The notes under the pieces were generated by a model that worked only from the letters and a program-made list of their open reading frames with translations, was not told the DNA's origin and ran no database searches. From Spongiactinospora rosea (GTDB taxonomy: Bacteria > Actinomycetota > Actinomycetes > Streptosporangiales > Streptosporangiaceae), in NCBI RefSeq assembly GCF_003315795.1, contig NZ_QMEY01000019.1, positions 62,001 through 126,000 on the forward strand: a stretch of DNA of 64,000 nucleotides, read 5' to 3'. Both the position numbers and the translations under genes were made by a program. Shown here in pieces: positions 23,583 through 32,295 of this stretch (its first letter is position 1; every line of letters begins with the position of its first letter).

Positions 23583-23601
23583 TTAGGCAAGGCTCACCTA
23601 A
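23583..23601 (-). promoter_or_regulatory. DmdR/IdeR-type iron box
   Basis: TTAGGCAAGGCTCACCTAA matches the actinomycete iron-box consensus TTAGGTTAGGCTAACCTAA at 16 of 19 positions and keeps the outer TTAGG/CCTAA arms intact. It lies between the thioesterase stop (23620) and the N-hydroxylase start (23541), so the hydroxylase can be transcribed separately under iron limitation. Confidence 0.85.
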
Positions 23602-23619
23602 CTTAGCAATCCTTTACCT

Positions 23620-24384
23620 TCATGTGAAGCGGTGGGCCAGGTCCTCGGCGATGACCTTGATCAGGGCGTCGCGGCCCGGCACGAGGTAGAAATGGTCGCC
23701 CGGCATGGGGTGCAGCGTGAAGCCCGCGCTGGTGTCGGCCGCCCAGGCGGAGATCCGCCCGGCGTCCACCGTGTCGTCGTGGTCGGCGCCGAACGCCGTG
23801 ATCGGCACCGGCAGCGGGGCGGCGGGCCCGCGCCGGTAGGTCTCGATCAGGTGGTAGTCGTTCCTGACGATGGCCAGCACGATCTCGCGCAGTTCGGGGT
23901 CGTCGAGGACGATCGGGCTGGTGGCGCCCTGCGCGAGCAGGTCGGCGGCCAGGGCGCCGTCGTCCAGCAGGCGCCGGGTCTTGCCGGTCACCGGGCCGGG
24001 GGCCGGGCAGGCCGAGACGTACAGGGCCGCGGGTGCGGCGGCGGGGCCGGTGAGCAGCCTGCGGGTGGTCTCGTAGGCGACGGCCGCGCCCATGCTGTGG
24101 CCGAACAGGGCGGCCGGCAGGTCGCGGGCGGTCGCGGCCAGGGCGTCCGCGACGCCGTCGGCGAGCGGGCCGATGTCACCGATCAGGTCCTCGGCCAGCC
24201 GGTCCTCCCGGCCGGGGTACTGCACGGCCCATACTTCGAGCCAGGGCGGCGCCGCCTGGCCCCAGCCGCGGAAGAAGCTCGCCGCGCCTCCGGCGTGCGG
24301 CAGGCAGATCAGCCGTGCCGTGGCCTCGGGCCGCGGGGTGTGGACGCGGATCCATGGACTGTCAGGCGGGGTGCTGGGCGTCAT
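23620..24384 (-). CDS. Type II thioesterase (NRPS/PKS editing)
   Basis: The 254-residue alpha/beta hydrolase removes misprimed groups from carrier proteins of non-ribosomal peptide or polyketide synthases. Typical features are LICLPHAGGAASFFRGWGQ, VWAVQYPGREDRL, nucleophile S in ALFGHSMGAAVAYE, Asp in FGADHDDTV and His in PGDHFYLV. It overlaps the upstream aromatic hydroxylase gene by 23 bases, so both are probably on one transcript. ATG 24384 is chosen; ATG 24393 is also possible. A type II thioesterase without a synthetase nearby suggests a separated piece of a biosynthetic cluster. Confidence 0.88.
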   Translation of the reverse strand: MTPSTPPDSPWIRVHTPRPEATARLICLPHAGGAASFFRGWGQAAPPWLEVWAVQYPGREDRLAEDLIGDIGPLADGVADALAATARDLPAALFGHSMGAAVAYETTRRLLTGPAAAPAALYVSACPAPGPVTGKTRRLLDDGALAADLLAQGATSPIVLDDPELREIVLAIVRNDYHLIETYRRGPAAPLPVPITAFGADHDDTVDAGRISAWAADTSAGFTLHPMPGDHFYLVPGRDALIKVIAEDLAHRFT

Positions 24385-25963
24385 GCCCCCCATGCTCCCC
24401 CATCCGCGCCACGTCACCCCCGGGACGCCCGGCCGCGCGGGCCAGCGCGGCCTCCAATGCCGGCGCGGAGAACTCCGGCAGCACGGCGGCCAGGTGACCG
24501 TCCGGGCGTACGAGGTGGACGCTGTCCGGACTCGCCCGGAGCGCCGCGGACAGTACGCCGCCGGGGTCGATGTCCGGCAGCGCGTACACCCGCGCCGGGA
24601 CCCCGGAGAGGTGGCCCGCGGCCTGCCGGGCGGCCCCGGCCCGGTCGCCGCGGGCCACCAGCACGGTGAACGCCGGGCCGAACAGCCGGCGCAGCCGGGT
24701 GCGCTCGCCGTCCACGACGGCGGGGCCGTCCGGGCAGATCACCCCGGGCACCGGCGGGCGGTCCGCGCCCGGCTCGCCGGGCACCTCCCCGGCCGGGGTG
24801 GTCAGCGGCGAGCCGGTGTACCAGTAAGGCTCGGCCAGCCTGCCGGAGTCGATCAGCCGCCGGGCCCCCGGATCGCGTACCGCCCTGGACAGCACCGACC
24901 GCCGCCAGGCCCGGCGCTCCTCGTTCTGCGGCACCAGGAACTCCATGGTGTCGCCGGTGACCTTGAGGTTGACCAGCGCCGCCGCCCGCCGTTCGGCCTC
25001 GTAGGCGTCCAGCAGCGCGCCGCCCGCCCCGCCCGTGCGGGTAAGGCCGAGCTTCCAGGCCAGGTTCTCCGCGTCCTGGACGCCGGAGTTGAGGCCGCGC
25101 GCGCCGAACGGCGCGTACAGGTGGGCCGCGTCGCCCGCCAGGAACACCCGGCCGCGCCGGAAGGCGGCGGCCACCCGCTCCTGGAAGCGGTACACGCTCA
25201 GCCACACGATCTCGTACGGCAGGTCGCCGGTGATCCGCCGGATCATCGCGTGGACGTCGGCCTTCGCCGGGTCGAACCCCGCCGGGACCTGCCAGTCGAT
25301 CCGCCAGACCGACCCGGGGCAGTGGTGGACGAGGACCTGGCGGCCCGGGTTCCACGGCGGGTCGAAGTAGAACCGGCGCTCGCTGGGGAACGGCAGGTCG
25401 GCCCGGATGTCGCAGATCAGGAAGCGGTCGTCGAAGGAACGGCCGGGAAAGCCGATCCCGGCGAGGTCCCTGACCGTGCTGCGCCCGCCGTCCGCGCCGA
25501 CCAGGTGGCTGCCGTGGATCACGCTGTCCCCGGCCACCACCTGCACGCCGGTCGCGTCCTCCCGGTAGCCGGTCACCGGATGGTCGTACCTGAGGTCGAT
25601 CAGCGGCTCGGCCGCGGCGCGCGCCCGCAGCAGTTCCTCCACCCGGTCCTGGGAGATGTTGATCCACGGCGGGTGGCCTTCGCCCCGGTAGCCGGGGAAG
25701 GACACGGTGAACAGTTCGTGCTCGCGGTAGTAGGTGCGCCCGGTGGTCCAGGTCACGCCCTCGGCGACCATCTCGCGCGCGCAGCCGGCGCGCTCCAGTA
25801 CGTCGAGCACGTCGCCCTGGAAGCAGATGGCCCGCGACCCCGTCCCCGCCCGCCGTTCCCTGGCATCCGCGACCAGGGTGGGCACGCCCCAGCGGGCCAG
25901 CAGCAGCGCCGTCACCAGCCCGACCGGGCCGGCGCCGGCGATCACGACTGGAGCCGGTCCCAT
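24362..25963 (-). CDS. FAD-dependent aromatic (polyketide-type) hydroxylase
   Basis: The 533-residue class A flavoprotein monooxygenase has the FAD motif PVVIAGAGPVGLVTALLL, SRAICFQGDVLDVLERAG, the DG motif LVGADGGRSTVRDLAG, and GRVFLAGDAAHLYAPFGARGLNSGVQDAENLAWKL. A C-terminal thioredoxin-like tail ends in VHLVRPDGHLAAVLP, as in RdmE/PgaE and phenol-hydroxylase-like enzymes. It overlaps the upstream MBL gene by 22 bases and the downstream thioesterase by 23. Hydroxylation of an aromatic substrate is expected; whether the substrate is a natural product or a catabolite is open. Confidence 0.9.
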   Translation of the reverse strand: MGPAPVVIAGAGPVGLVTALLLARWGVPTLVADARERRAGTGSRAICFQGDVLDVLERAGCAREMVAEGVTWTTGRTYYREHELFTVSFPGYRGEGHPPWINISQDRVEELLRARAAAEPLIDLRYDHPVTGYREDATGVQVVAGDSVIHGSHLVGADGGRSTVRDLAGIGFPGRSFDDRFLICDIRADLPFPSERRFYFDPPWNPGRQVLVHHCPGSVWRIDWQVPAGFDPAKADVHAMIRRITGDLPYEIVWLSVYRFQERVAAAFRRGRVFLAGDAAHLYAPFGARGLNSGVQDAENLAWKLGLTRTGGAGGALLDAYEAERRAAALVNLKVTGDTMEFLVPQNEERRAWRRSVLSRAVRDPGARRLIDSGRLAEPYWYTGSPLTTPAGEVPGEPGADRPPVPGVICPDGPAVVDGERTRLRRLFGPAFTVLVARGDRAGAARQAAGHLSGVPARVYALPDIDPGGVLSAALRASPDSVHLVRPDGHLAAVLPEFSAPALEAALARAAGRPGGDVARMGEHGGHDAQHPA

Positions 25964-26931
25964 ACCGCCCGGTCCCGCTCGGCGGTCCAGATCGCCGGCC
26001 GTTCGACGCCCGACAGCTCGTCCCACAGCCGCGAGACGTTGAACGGCAGGCAGTGCTCGAAGATCGGCCAGCCGCCGTAGCGCGGCGCGAGCGCCGCGTG
26101 GGCCGCCTGGAAGGCGTCCTTGAGCGTGCCGCCGCGCTCCCGCGCGCCGCCCACCTCGCGCCGCATCACCCGCAGGAAGTCCCTGGTCTGCGCGATGGCC
26201 GCGGCCACCGCCGGACGGCCCCGCACGACCGCGCCGCGCCCGCCGACCAGTACCTCGGCGGGCAGTTCCGCCACGCGGTCCAGCGTGCCGCCCGCCCAGT
26301 CGGCGTGGTAGGCGTCGCCGGTGTAGAGCGCCGCCTGGGCCTCGACCAGGTCACCGGCGAACAGCACCCGCTGCCGGGGCAGCCAGGCCACGATGTCGCC
26401 CTCGGTGTGGCCGCGGCCGAGGTGGCGCAGCTCCAGCGTCCCCCGGTCGCCGCCCAGGTGGATGGTCATCCGGTCGGAGAACGTCACGTCGGGCCAGGTG
26501 AGGCCGGGGATGGAGGCGGGCTCGCGGAACAGGCGGGGCATCCTGCCCAGTTCGGACTCCCAGTCCTGCCTGCCCCGCTCGGCGATCAGCGCCCGGGTGT
26601 TGTCGTGGGCCACGATCGTCTGCGCGTCGAACGCCGACGCGCCCAGCACCCGCACCGCGTGGTAGTGCGACAGCACCAGGTGGCGTACCGGTTTGGCGGT
26701 GTGCTCGCGCAGCCTGGCCAGCCACGCCCGCGCCGCCACCGGCGTGGCCAGCGCCTCGAAGCAGACCAGGAAGTCCTCTCCCTCCACGGCCCCCACGTTC
26801 GGATCGCCCTCGGCGGTCAGCGCGTACACGCCGTCGGCCAGGACCTCCATGCTCTGTTCCTTCTCCGCCAGGTCCGCGGAGGAGGCGAACGCCTTCTGCA
26901 CCATTGGGCGAAACTCCATCGATCGCGACAT
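25942..26931 (-). CDS. MBL-fold protein with altered metal motif
   Basis: The 329-residue protein has the metallo-beta-lactamase fold. LSHYHAVRVLGAS stands where the HxHxDH motif belongs, followed by LGRGHTEGDIVAWLP, VLFAGDLVE and a C-terminal helical region (PRYGGWPIFEHCLPFNVSRLWDELSG). The first motif keeps two His but lacks the Asp-His pair, so zinc site 2 may be absent. The start is close to GGAGG; ATG 26850 is an alternative. It sits 22 bases after the sugar dehydrogenase stop and overlaps the aromatic hydroxylase gene. It could be a hydrolase acting with the hydroxylase, but the function is unknown. Confidence 0.8.
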   Translation of the reverse strand: MSRSMEFRPMVQKAFASSADLAEKEQSMEVLADGVYALTAEGDPNVGAVEGEDFLVCFEALATPVAARAWLARLREHTAKPVRHLVLSHYHAVRVLGASAFDAQTIVAHDNTRALIAERGRQDWESELGRMPRLFREPASIPGLTWPDVTFSDRMTIHLGGDRGTLELRHLGRGHTEGDIVAWLPRQRVLFAGDLVEAQAALYTGDAYHADWAGGTLDRVAELPAEVLVGGRGAVVRGRPAVAAAIAQTRDFLRVMRREVGGARERGGTLKDAFQAAHAALAPRYGGWPIFEHCLPFNVSRLWDELSGVERPAIWTAERDRAVWDRLQS

Positions 26932-26953
26932 CCCCTCCTTCGACTCTCTCTCG

Positions 26954-29848
26954 TCACGGCCGTTCGCGCCAGCGCGGCACGGGCGTCACCGTTATGGGGG
27001 TGTTCATGTCGAACTGGATCTGCGCCGGGGTCAGCGCCTGGTCGTACAGCCGGACCTCGTCGATCTCCCCCGCGAAGAAGTCGCCCCAGAACGCGTTCCC
27101 GCCGATGAACAGGTCCCACCCGGTCGAGACCCGGATGTCGCCGGTCACCGCCTGCGAGCCCGCGAGCGTGCCGTTGACGTACAGCCGCAACGCCGACCCG
27201 TCGTACGTCGTCGCCAGGTGCGACCACTCCCCCGCCGTCAGCGCCGACGCGCCGAACGTCTCGGTCTCCCCCGAGATGCTCACGATCGACGAGGGCCGCA
27301 CGTTCGAGGTGGACCCGAACAGCCCGTACGACAGCCCGCTGGGATGCTCCTTCACCACCACCGTGTCGTACTCGTCACCCACCGAGACCGGGCGCACCCA
27401 CGCCTCCACGGTCATCGCGCCCGTCAGCCGCAGCGCCGCCGCGTCCGCCACCCGCACCCAGCTCGTCGAGCCGTCGAAGGACAGCCCCCGGCCGTGCCGC
27501 CCCTCCGTCCAGGCGGCGTTGCGCGCGGTGCCGGTGTGGCCGTTGCCGGAGGCGTCGGCGACCGACGTGCCGCTCCCCTCGTCCATGCCGTAGGCGGCGA
27601 CCAGCCCGGTGGGCCGCGGAACGGTCTGGTAGGTGGCGGTATAGGTGGCCGCCGTCGCGGGCGCGGTCACGTTGTGGCTGGCCGCGCCGCCGTCGGACCA
27701 GGACAGGAACCCCTGGTCGCCCTGCGGGAAGGGGGCCGAGATCGAGTTGCTGGAACCGGCGATCACCGTCCGGGTGAACGGCGCTGTGCTCTCCTCCCCG
27801 TTGAAGCCCAGCCGCAGGCCCGCCGGGACGGTCTGGAAGGTCAGGTCCACCGTCTTGGGCTGGAGCAGGACGCTCTTGGTGTCGGTCAGGCCCTGGGCGT
27901 CCCGCACGGTCAGGCGCAGCTCCAGGTGGGAGGGATATTCGTGGTCGGGGGCCTGGAAGGTCCCGCTCGCGCCGGTGAACGTGGTGATCTGGTGCTCGTG
28001 GCAGGTGCCCGGGCAGTGGTGCAGGATCAGCGTCCAGGTCATCCGGGAGCCGGGGATCGTGCCGTCCTGGGCGTCGGCGCCGGTGCCGGAGAAGTTCACG
28101 GTCTCGCCGACCGCCCACGTCACCCCGGCGCCCGGCGCGTCGATCCGGGCGGTGGGGGCGCTGTTGTCCACGTTGACCGTGACCGTGGCGTCGCCCTGGC
28201 CGCCCCTGCCGTCGCTCACCCGCAGGCGGACCGCGTAGGAGCCGGGCTGGGCGTAGGTGTGGGACGGGGCGGCGGCGGTGGAGTCGTCGAGGTCGCCGTC
28301 GCCGTCCAGGTCCCAGGCGTACGTGAGCGGGTCGCCGTCGGCGTCGGTGGAACCGGCGGCGGAGAAGGCGACCGTCAGCGGCGCGGTGCCGGAGGTCCGG
28401 TCGGCGGTGATGACGGCGGCGGGCGGGGTGTTGGCGTAGATGTAGCGCAGGATGCGGCCGTTGTTCAGGTCCACGGCGAACAGGTCGCCGCCCGGGCCGG
28501 TCTCCAGTTCGACCACCGGGGTGGCGGAGTCGAAGGTGGCCACCGAGGCGGGCGCGGGCAGGCCGTCCGCGCCCTTGGGCATCACCCAGACGCAGCCGCG
28601 GCTGTAGTCGGAGAAGAACAGCGCGCCGTCGTAGGAGGCGGGGTAGTCGCCGCCGTCGTAGAAGGCCACGCCGCTGGCCGAGGAGCCGCCGGGCGGGCAG
28701 GGCTCGCCGGGCACGACGCGGGCGCTGTGCCGCCAGGCGAAGTACGGGGCGGAGTGCGCGCCCGCGCCCGCCGCGTAGAGGGTCTCGCACAGCGTCAGGT
28801 TGACGTTGTCGTAGCCGCCCTGCCGGTTCGGGCCCTCGTAGCAGGGCCAGCCGAAGTTCTGGACCTGGCCGGTGGGGTCCACGACCCTGCCGATCTCCTC
28901 GTAGGTGTCCCAGCCGACCTCGCCGTACCAGATCTCGTCGGTGCCCGGCCGGTGGGTGATCCGGTAGGGGTTGCGCATGCCGTGGGCCACGACCCGGGCC
29001 AGGTTGGCGTCGGCGCTGCCCGCGTTCGGGTTGCCCGCCGCCGCCTGCCCGGTGTCGGGGTCGATCCTGATCAGCGAGCCGTTCAGCCCGGCGGGGTCGG
29101 CGGTGGTCCGTACGTCCTGGGCGCGCAGCGCGCCGCCCTCGGCGTTGGGCGGGGTCAGCGCGGTACCGGCCGGGGACGGCGGGTCGCCGCAGGGATTGTC
29201 CGGGGTGATGTCGGAACGGGGGTAGTTGTCCTGGCCATAGTCGGCGAAGTTGAAGCTCGCGCCGTCGCCCGCGGACGCGTACAGCGCGCCGTCCCTGCCG
29301 AACTCCAGGTCGCCGACCGAGTGGCTGGGGTACTGCTGGCACCAGTCGGTGACCAGCGGGGTCTCCGCGCCGGTGGCCGACAGCACCGACAGCCGCCCGC
29401 TGACCAGGCACCCGTCACTGGTCGGCCCGGGCGGCGTGGGGCACGGGTCGTCGGTGGCACCGGCGGTGCCCCAGCGGGGGGCGGTGCCGCCGGGCGGCGC
29501 GTCGTAGGTGTACAGCACGTAGATGCGCGGATCCTGCGGGAAGTCGGGGTGCAGGGCCATGCCCAGCAGCCCGCGGTCCCAGAAGTTGTGCACCTGGGTG
29601 CGCAGGTCGGCGAAGACCTGCGGCGTGGTGTCGGCGAGCGAGTCGAAGACCTTGATCAGGCCGCTCTTCTCGGCGACGAAGATCCGCCCGTCGGCGGCGA
29701 ACTCGACGTTGGTGGGCTGGGTGAGGCCGCTGAGCGCGACCTGCTTCCTGAATTCGGCCGGCAGCGCGGCCGCGGGCCGGGCGGTGAGCACGATCAGGCC
29801 CGTCATCAGCAGCAGGACCGATAGGAGGGCATGGCGGACACGCGTCAT
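26954..29848 (-). CDS. Large secreted PQQ-type sugar dehydrogenase with PKD and LamG domains
   Basis: The 964-residue protein starts at ATG 29848 (GGGAG upstream) with a signal peptide ending PAAA. Residues 35-470 form a glucose/sorbosone dehydrogenase beta-propeller (QPTNVEFAADGRIFVAEKSGLIKVF, LLGMALHPDFP, VVAHGMRNPYRITHRPGTDEIWYGEVGWDTYEEI). A PKD domain follows (PPAAVITADRTSGTAPLTVAFSA, HTYAQPGSYAVRLRVSD), then a second PKD-like module and a C-terminal LamG/concanavalin-like domain (TVEAWVRPVS, YDGSALRLYVNGTLAGS). The architecture fits an extracellular enzyme that binds and oxidises polysaccharide or sugar. PQQ is not made by genes seen here. A perfect 16-bp palindrome lies in its promoter region. 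Confidence 0.9.
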   Translation of the reverse strand: MTRVRHALLSVLLLMTGLIVLTARPAAALPAEFRKQVALSGLTQPTNVEFAADGRIFVAEKSGLIKVFDSLADTTPQVFADLRTQVHNFWDRGLLGMALHPDFPQDPRIYVLYTYDAPPGGTAPRWGTAGATDDPCPTPPGPTSDGCLVSGRLSVLSATGAETPLVTDWCQQYPSHSVGDLEFGRDGALYASAGDGASFNFADYGQDNYPRSDITPDNPCGDPPSPAGTALTPPNAEGGALRAQDVRTTADPAGLNGSLIRIDPDTGQAAAGNPNAGSADANLARVVAHGMRNPYRITHRPGTDEIWYGEVGWDTYEEIGRVVDPTGQVQNFGWPCYEGPNRQGGYDNVNLTLCETLYAAGAGAHSAPYFAWRHSARVVPGEPCPPGGSSASGVAFYDGGDYPASYDGALFFSDYSRGCVWVMPKGADGLPAPASVATFDSATPVVELETGPGGDLFAVDLNNGRILRYIYANTPPAAVITADRTSGTAPLTVAFSAAGSTDADGDPLTYAWDLDGDGDLDDSTAAAPSHTYAQPGSYAVRLRVSDGRGGQGDATVTVNVDNSAPTARIDAPGAGVTWAVGETVNFSGTGADAQDGTIPGSRMTWTLILHHCPGTCHEHQITTFTGASGTFQAPDHEYPSHLELRLTVRDAQGLTDTKSVLLQPKTVDLTFQTVPAGLRLGFNGEESTAPFTRTVIAGSSNSISAPFPQGDQGFLSWSDGGAASHNVTAPATAATYTATYQTVPRPTGLVAAYGMDEGSGTSVADASGNGHTGTARNAAWTEGRHGRGLSFDGSTSWVRVADAAALRLTGAMTVEAWVRPVSVGDEYDTVVVKEHPSGLSYGLFGSTSNVRPSSIVSISGETETFGASALTAGEWSHLATTYDGSALRLYVNGTLAGSQAVTGDIRVSTGWDLFIGGNAFWGDFFAGEIDEVRLYDQALTPAQIQFDMNTPITVTPVPRWRERP

Positions 29849-29949
29849 GGGTTCTCCCGGAGGTGAGCTGGAAACCGCCCGCGGCGCCCTCTGATCACCT
29901 CGGCGCCTAAGAAGATTTATCCGCCCCGGACGGTGCGATGCCAAACAAG

Positions 29950-29965
29950 TGACCACATGTGGTCA
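29950..29965. promoter_or_regulatory. 16-bp perfect palindrome upstream of sugar dehydrogenase gene
   Basis: TGACCACATGTGGTCA is a perfect 16-bp inverted repeat about 100 bp upstream of the sugar dehydrogenase start. Length and symmetry fit a dimeric regulator such as a GntR- or MarR-type protein. No regulator gene is adjacent. Confidence 0.5.
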
Positions 29966-29990
29966 TCGGCGGCGGCGTGGCGCGGCGGCC

Positions 29991-30920
29991 TCACAGGCCG
30001 GGGCCGGTGAGGCGGCGGTCGCCTTCGGTGGTGACCACGTAGACCTGCCAGGAGTGGTACCGGTAGAAGCTTCTGACGTCGCGTTTCATCTGCGCGGCGT
30101 GCAGCAGGACGGCGTTCACGTAGCGCTGTGAGTGGTTGTAGGCGAACAGCGCCCTGCGGTAGTCGCGGGGCGCGCCGGAGGCGTGCAGGTAGTTGGCCGC
30201 GGCGAGGATGGCGTCGCCGGTGTCGTGGACGTCGCCGCCCATGCCGTACGCGGCCCAGGTGCCCGGCATGAACTGCATGGGGCCCTTGGCCCCGGTGTGG
30301 CTGGGCGAGCGGACCCTGCCGAACTTGGTCTCCACGAACATCACGGCGGCGAGCACCTGCCAGGACACGCCGAACCTGCGTTCGGCCCGCTTGAAGTGGC
30401 GCAGCAGCGCCGCCGCCTGCTCCGGCCCGCGGACCCGGAACTTCGCGCCGCCCTTGAGCGGGCGCACCAGGGACAGCAGGTCGCGGGCGGCGGTGACGTC
30501 GTCCCTGGTCTGCCGGGCCAGTGCGGCGGCCAGGCGCGGGTAGGTGCGGGTGGCCAGGCCGGGCTTCCTGGCCAGGTGGCGTACGATCCGCTGCTGGCGC
30601 AGCGCGAGCAGCACCACGGCCTCGGGCGGGTCGCCCTGGCGATCCCAGGCGTCGATGGCCGCGCGCAGCGCCTTGGCGGTGGCGGTGAGGTCGGCGGCGA
30701 GCCCGGCGGCGTCCTTGGGCAGCGGCGCACCGGCCGCGGGCGCCCCGGGGTCCTTCGGGGCGGCGGCGGTGGTGGGGGTCGCGTTCCCGGGTACGGCGGG
30801 CGGGGTGGGGGCCGTCGTGCCGGAGGAGGCCGCCCCGCCGCACCCCGCGAGGACCGCCCCGGCCAGGACGGCGGCCAGCGCCGCCCGCAGTGCCCCGCCG
30901 TCCGCTCGCTGATCGCTCAT
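29991..30920 (-). CDS. Lipoprotein lytic murein transglycosylase (SLT-type)
   Basis: The 309-residue protein cleaves peptidoglycan glycan strands with anhydro-sugar formation. The N-terminus is a lipoprotein signal (ALAAVLAGAVLAGC), then a Pro/Ala/Thr-rich linker and a helical region. The SLT domain carries the catalytic Glu in AAVMFVETKFGRVRSPSHTGAKGPMQFMPGTW, with later AILAAANYLHASGAP and ALFAYNHSQRYVNAVL. It would sit on the outer face of the membrane and act in cell-wall turnover. It lies downstream of, and in the same direction as, the MocR gene (23-base gap), though the two have no evident functional link. Confidence 0.9.
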   Translation of the reverse strand: MSDQRADGGALRAALAAVLAGAVLAGCGGAASSGTTAPTPPAVPGNATPTTAAAPKDPGAPAAGAPLPKDAAGLAADLTATAKALRAAIDAWDRQGDPPEAVVLLALRQQRIVRHLARKPGLATRTYPRLAAALARQTRDDVTAARDLLSLVRPLKGGAKFRVRGPEQAAALLRHFKRAERRFGVSWQVLAAVMFVETKFGRVRSPSHTGAKGPMQFMPGTWAAYGMGGDVHDTGDAILAAANYLHASGAPRDYRRALFAYNHSQRYVNAVLLHAAQMKRDVRSFYRYHSWQVYVVTTEGDRRLTGPGL

Positions 30921-30943
30921 CGGCCCCAAGGTATCGAACCCGC

Positions 30944-32284
30944 TCACTCCACGACGGCGTCTTCGGGCGCGCTCCTGGCCAGGGCGGCCAGGGTGTCGAG
31001 GGCCGACACCAGCGTGGGCACCGCAGGGGCGGCCAGGGCCAGCCGTACGGCGTTGGGGGCGTGGCCCGAACCGGCCGCGAACGCCGCCCCCGGGGTCACC
31101 GCGATGCCCTGCCGCGCGGCGGCGGCCACGAACGTGTCGGCCCGCCACGGCTCGGGCAGCCGCCACCAGCAGTGGTAGGCGTGCGGGTCGGCCGACACCT
31201 CGAACCCCGCCAGCCGCTCGGCCGCGATCCGCTGCCTGGCCGCCGCGTCCAGCCGCTTGGCCGCCTCTAGGCGGGCGGTGACGCCCTCGCTCATCCAGCG
31301 GGTCGCCGCGTCCAGCGCGAACGGCGAGGCCGCCCACCCGCCGGAGCGAAGCGCCGAGGCCAGCGGCCCGGCGAGCGCGGCGGGCGGCATGACGAACCCG
31401 ACGGAAAGGCCCGGCGCGACCCGCTTGGACAGGCTGTCCACCACCACGACCCGGTCGGGCGCGGCGGCGGCCAGCGGCGGCAGGTCATCGCGCAGGAAGG
31501 CGTAGATGCCGTCCTCGATCGCGTGCAGGTCGTGGTCGTACAGCAGCCGGGCCAGGTCGAGCCGGCGATGCTCGGGGGCGGTGACGCCCAGCGGGTTGTG
31601 CAGCGCGGGCTGCAGGTACAGGGCGCGCAGCGGCGGGGCGGCGCGCACCGCGCCGGGGACGAGCCCGTGCTCGTCGGTCGCCAGCGGGACCAGGGTGATC
31701 CCGAGCCGGGTCGCCACGCCTTTGACGATCGGATAGGTCAGGGCCTCCACGCCGAGCCGTTCGCCGGGCGGTACCAGGGCGGCGACCGCGGCGGCGATGG
31801 CCTGCCGCCCGCTTCCGGCGAACAGCAGGTGGCGGGCATCGGGGGCCCATCCGCCGCGGGCGAGGGCCGCAGCGGCGGCCTCGCGGGCGGCCGGGGTGCC
31901 CGCCACGCCCATCGGCCGCAGCGCGGCGGCCAGCGCGTCGTGCCGCAGCATGCCGCCGAGCGCGGGCGCGAGCAGTTCGGGCTGCTCGGGCAGCACCGAG
32001 AAGTTGAGCTCCAGGTCGATGCGGGCCCCGGCGGGCTCGGCGAGCGCCGGATCGGCGCTCGCCCCGGCGGCCCGCACGAACGTGCCGCGCCCGACCTCGC
32101 CGACGGCCAGGCCGCGCCTGATCAGCTCGGCGTAGACGCGGGCGGCGGTGGAACCGGCCACCCGGTGCTCCCTGGCGAACCGGCGCTGTGGCGGCAGCCG
32201 GTCGCCAGGGAGCAGCTCGCCCGCGGCGATGCGGGCGGCGAGGGTGTCGGCGATGGCGCGGTAGTCCCGGTGGTCGTCTGCCAT
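30944..32284 (-). CDS. MocR-family regulator (GntR domain fused to PLP aminotransferase-like domain)
   Basis: The 446-residue protein combines a winged helix at residues 5-70 (YRAIADTLAARIAAGELLPGDRLPPQRRFA, STAARVYAELIRRGL, GRGTFV) with a fold-type I aminotransferase domain whose PLP lysine is in VVVVDSLSKRVAPGLSVGFV. Such proteins bind direct repeats and sense amino acids or vitamin B6 derivatives. It is divergent from an alpha/beta hydrolase gene, and an imperfect direct repeat ATTGC-W-CCGAG occurs twice in the 70-base gap. Autoregulation and control of the hydrolase are likely. Confidence 0.9.
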   Translation of the reverse strand: MADDHRDYRAIADTLAARIAAGELLPGDRLPPQRRFAREHRVAGSTAARVYAELIRRGLAVGEVGRGTFVRAAGASADPALAEPAGARIDLELNFSVLPEQPELLAPALGGMLRHDALAAALRPMGVAGTPAAREAAAAALARGGWAPDARHLLFAGSGRQAIAAAVAALVPPGERLGVEALTYPIVKGVATRLGITLVPLATDEHGLVPGAVRAAPPLRALYLQPALHNPLGVTAPEHRRLDLARLLYDHDLHAIEDGIYAFLRDDLPPLAAAAPDRVVVVDSLSKRVAPGLSVGFVMPPAALAGPLASALRSGGWAASPFALDAATRWMSEGVTARLEAAKRLDAAARQRIAAERLAGFEVSADPHAYHCWWRLPEPWRADTFVAAAARQGIAVTPGAAFAAGSGHAPNAVRLALAAPAVPTLVSALDTLAALARSAPEDAVVE

Positions 32285-32295
32285 GCCCCCATTAA

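Noticed and set aside
26693..29824. A 1043-codon open frame on the plus strand opposite the sugar dehydrogenase gene
   Set aside because: It is a by-product of high GC at third positions; the translation is low-complexity Gly/Val/Arg without domains, while the minus strand encodes clear propeller, PKD and LamG domains.
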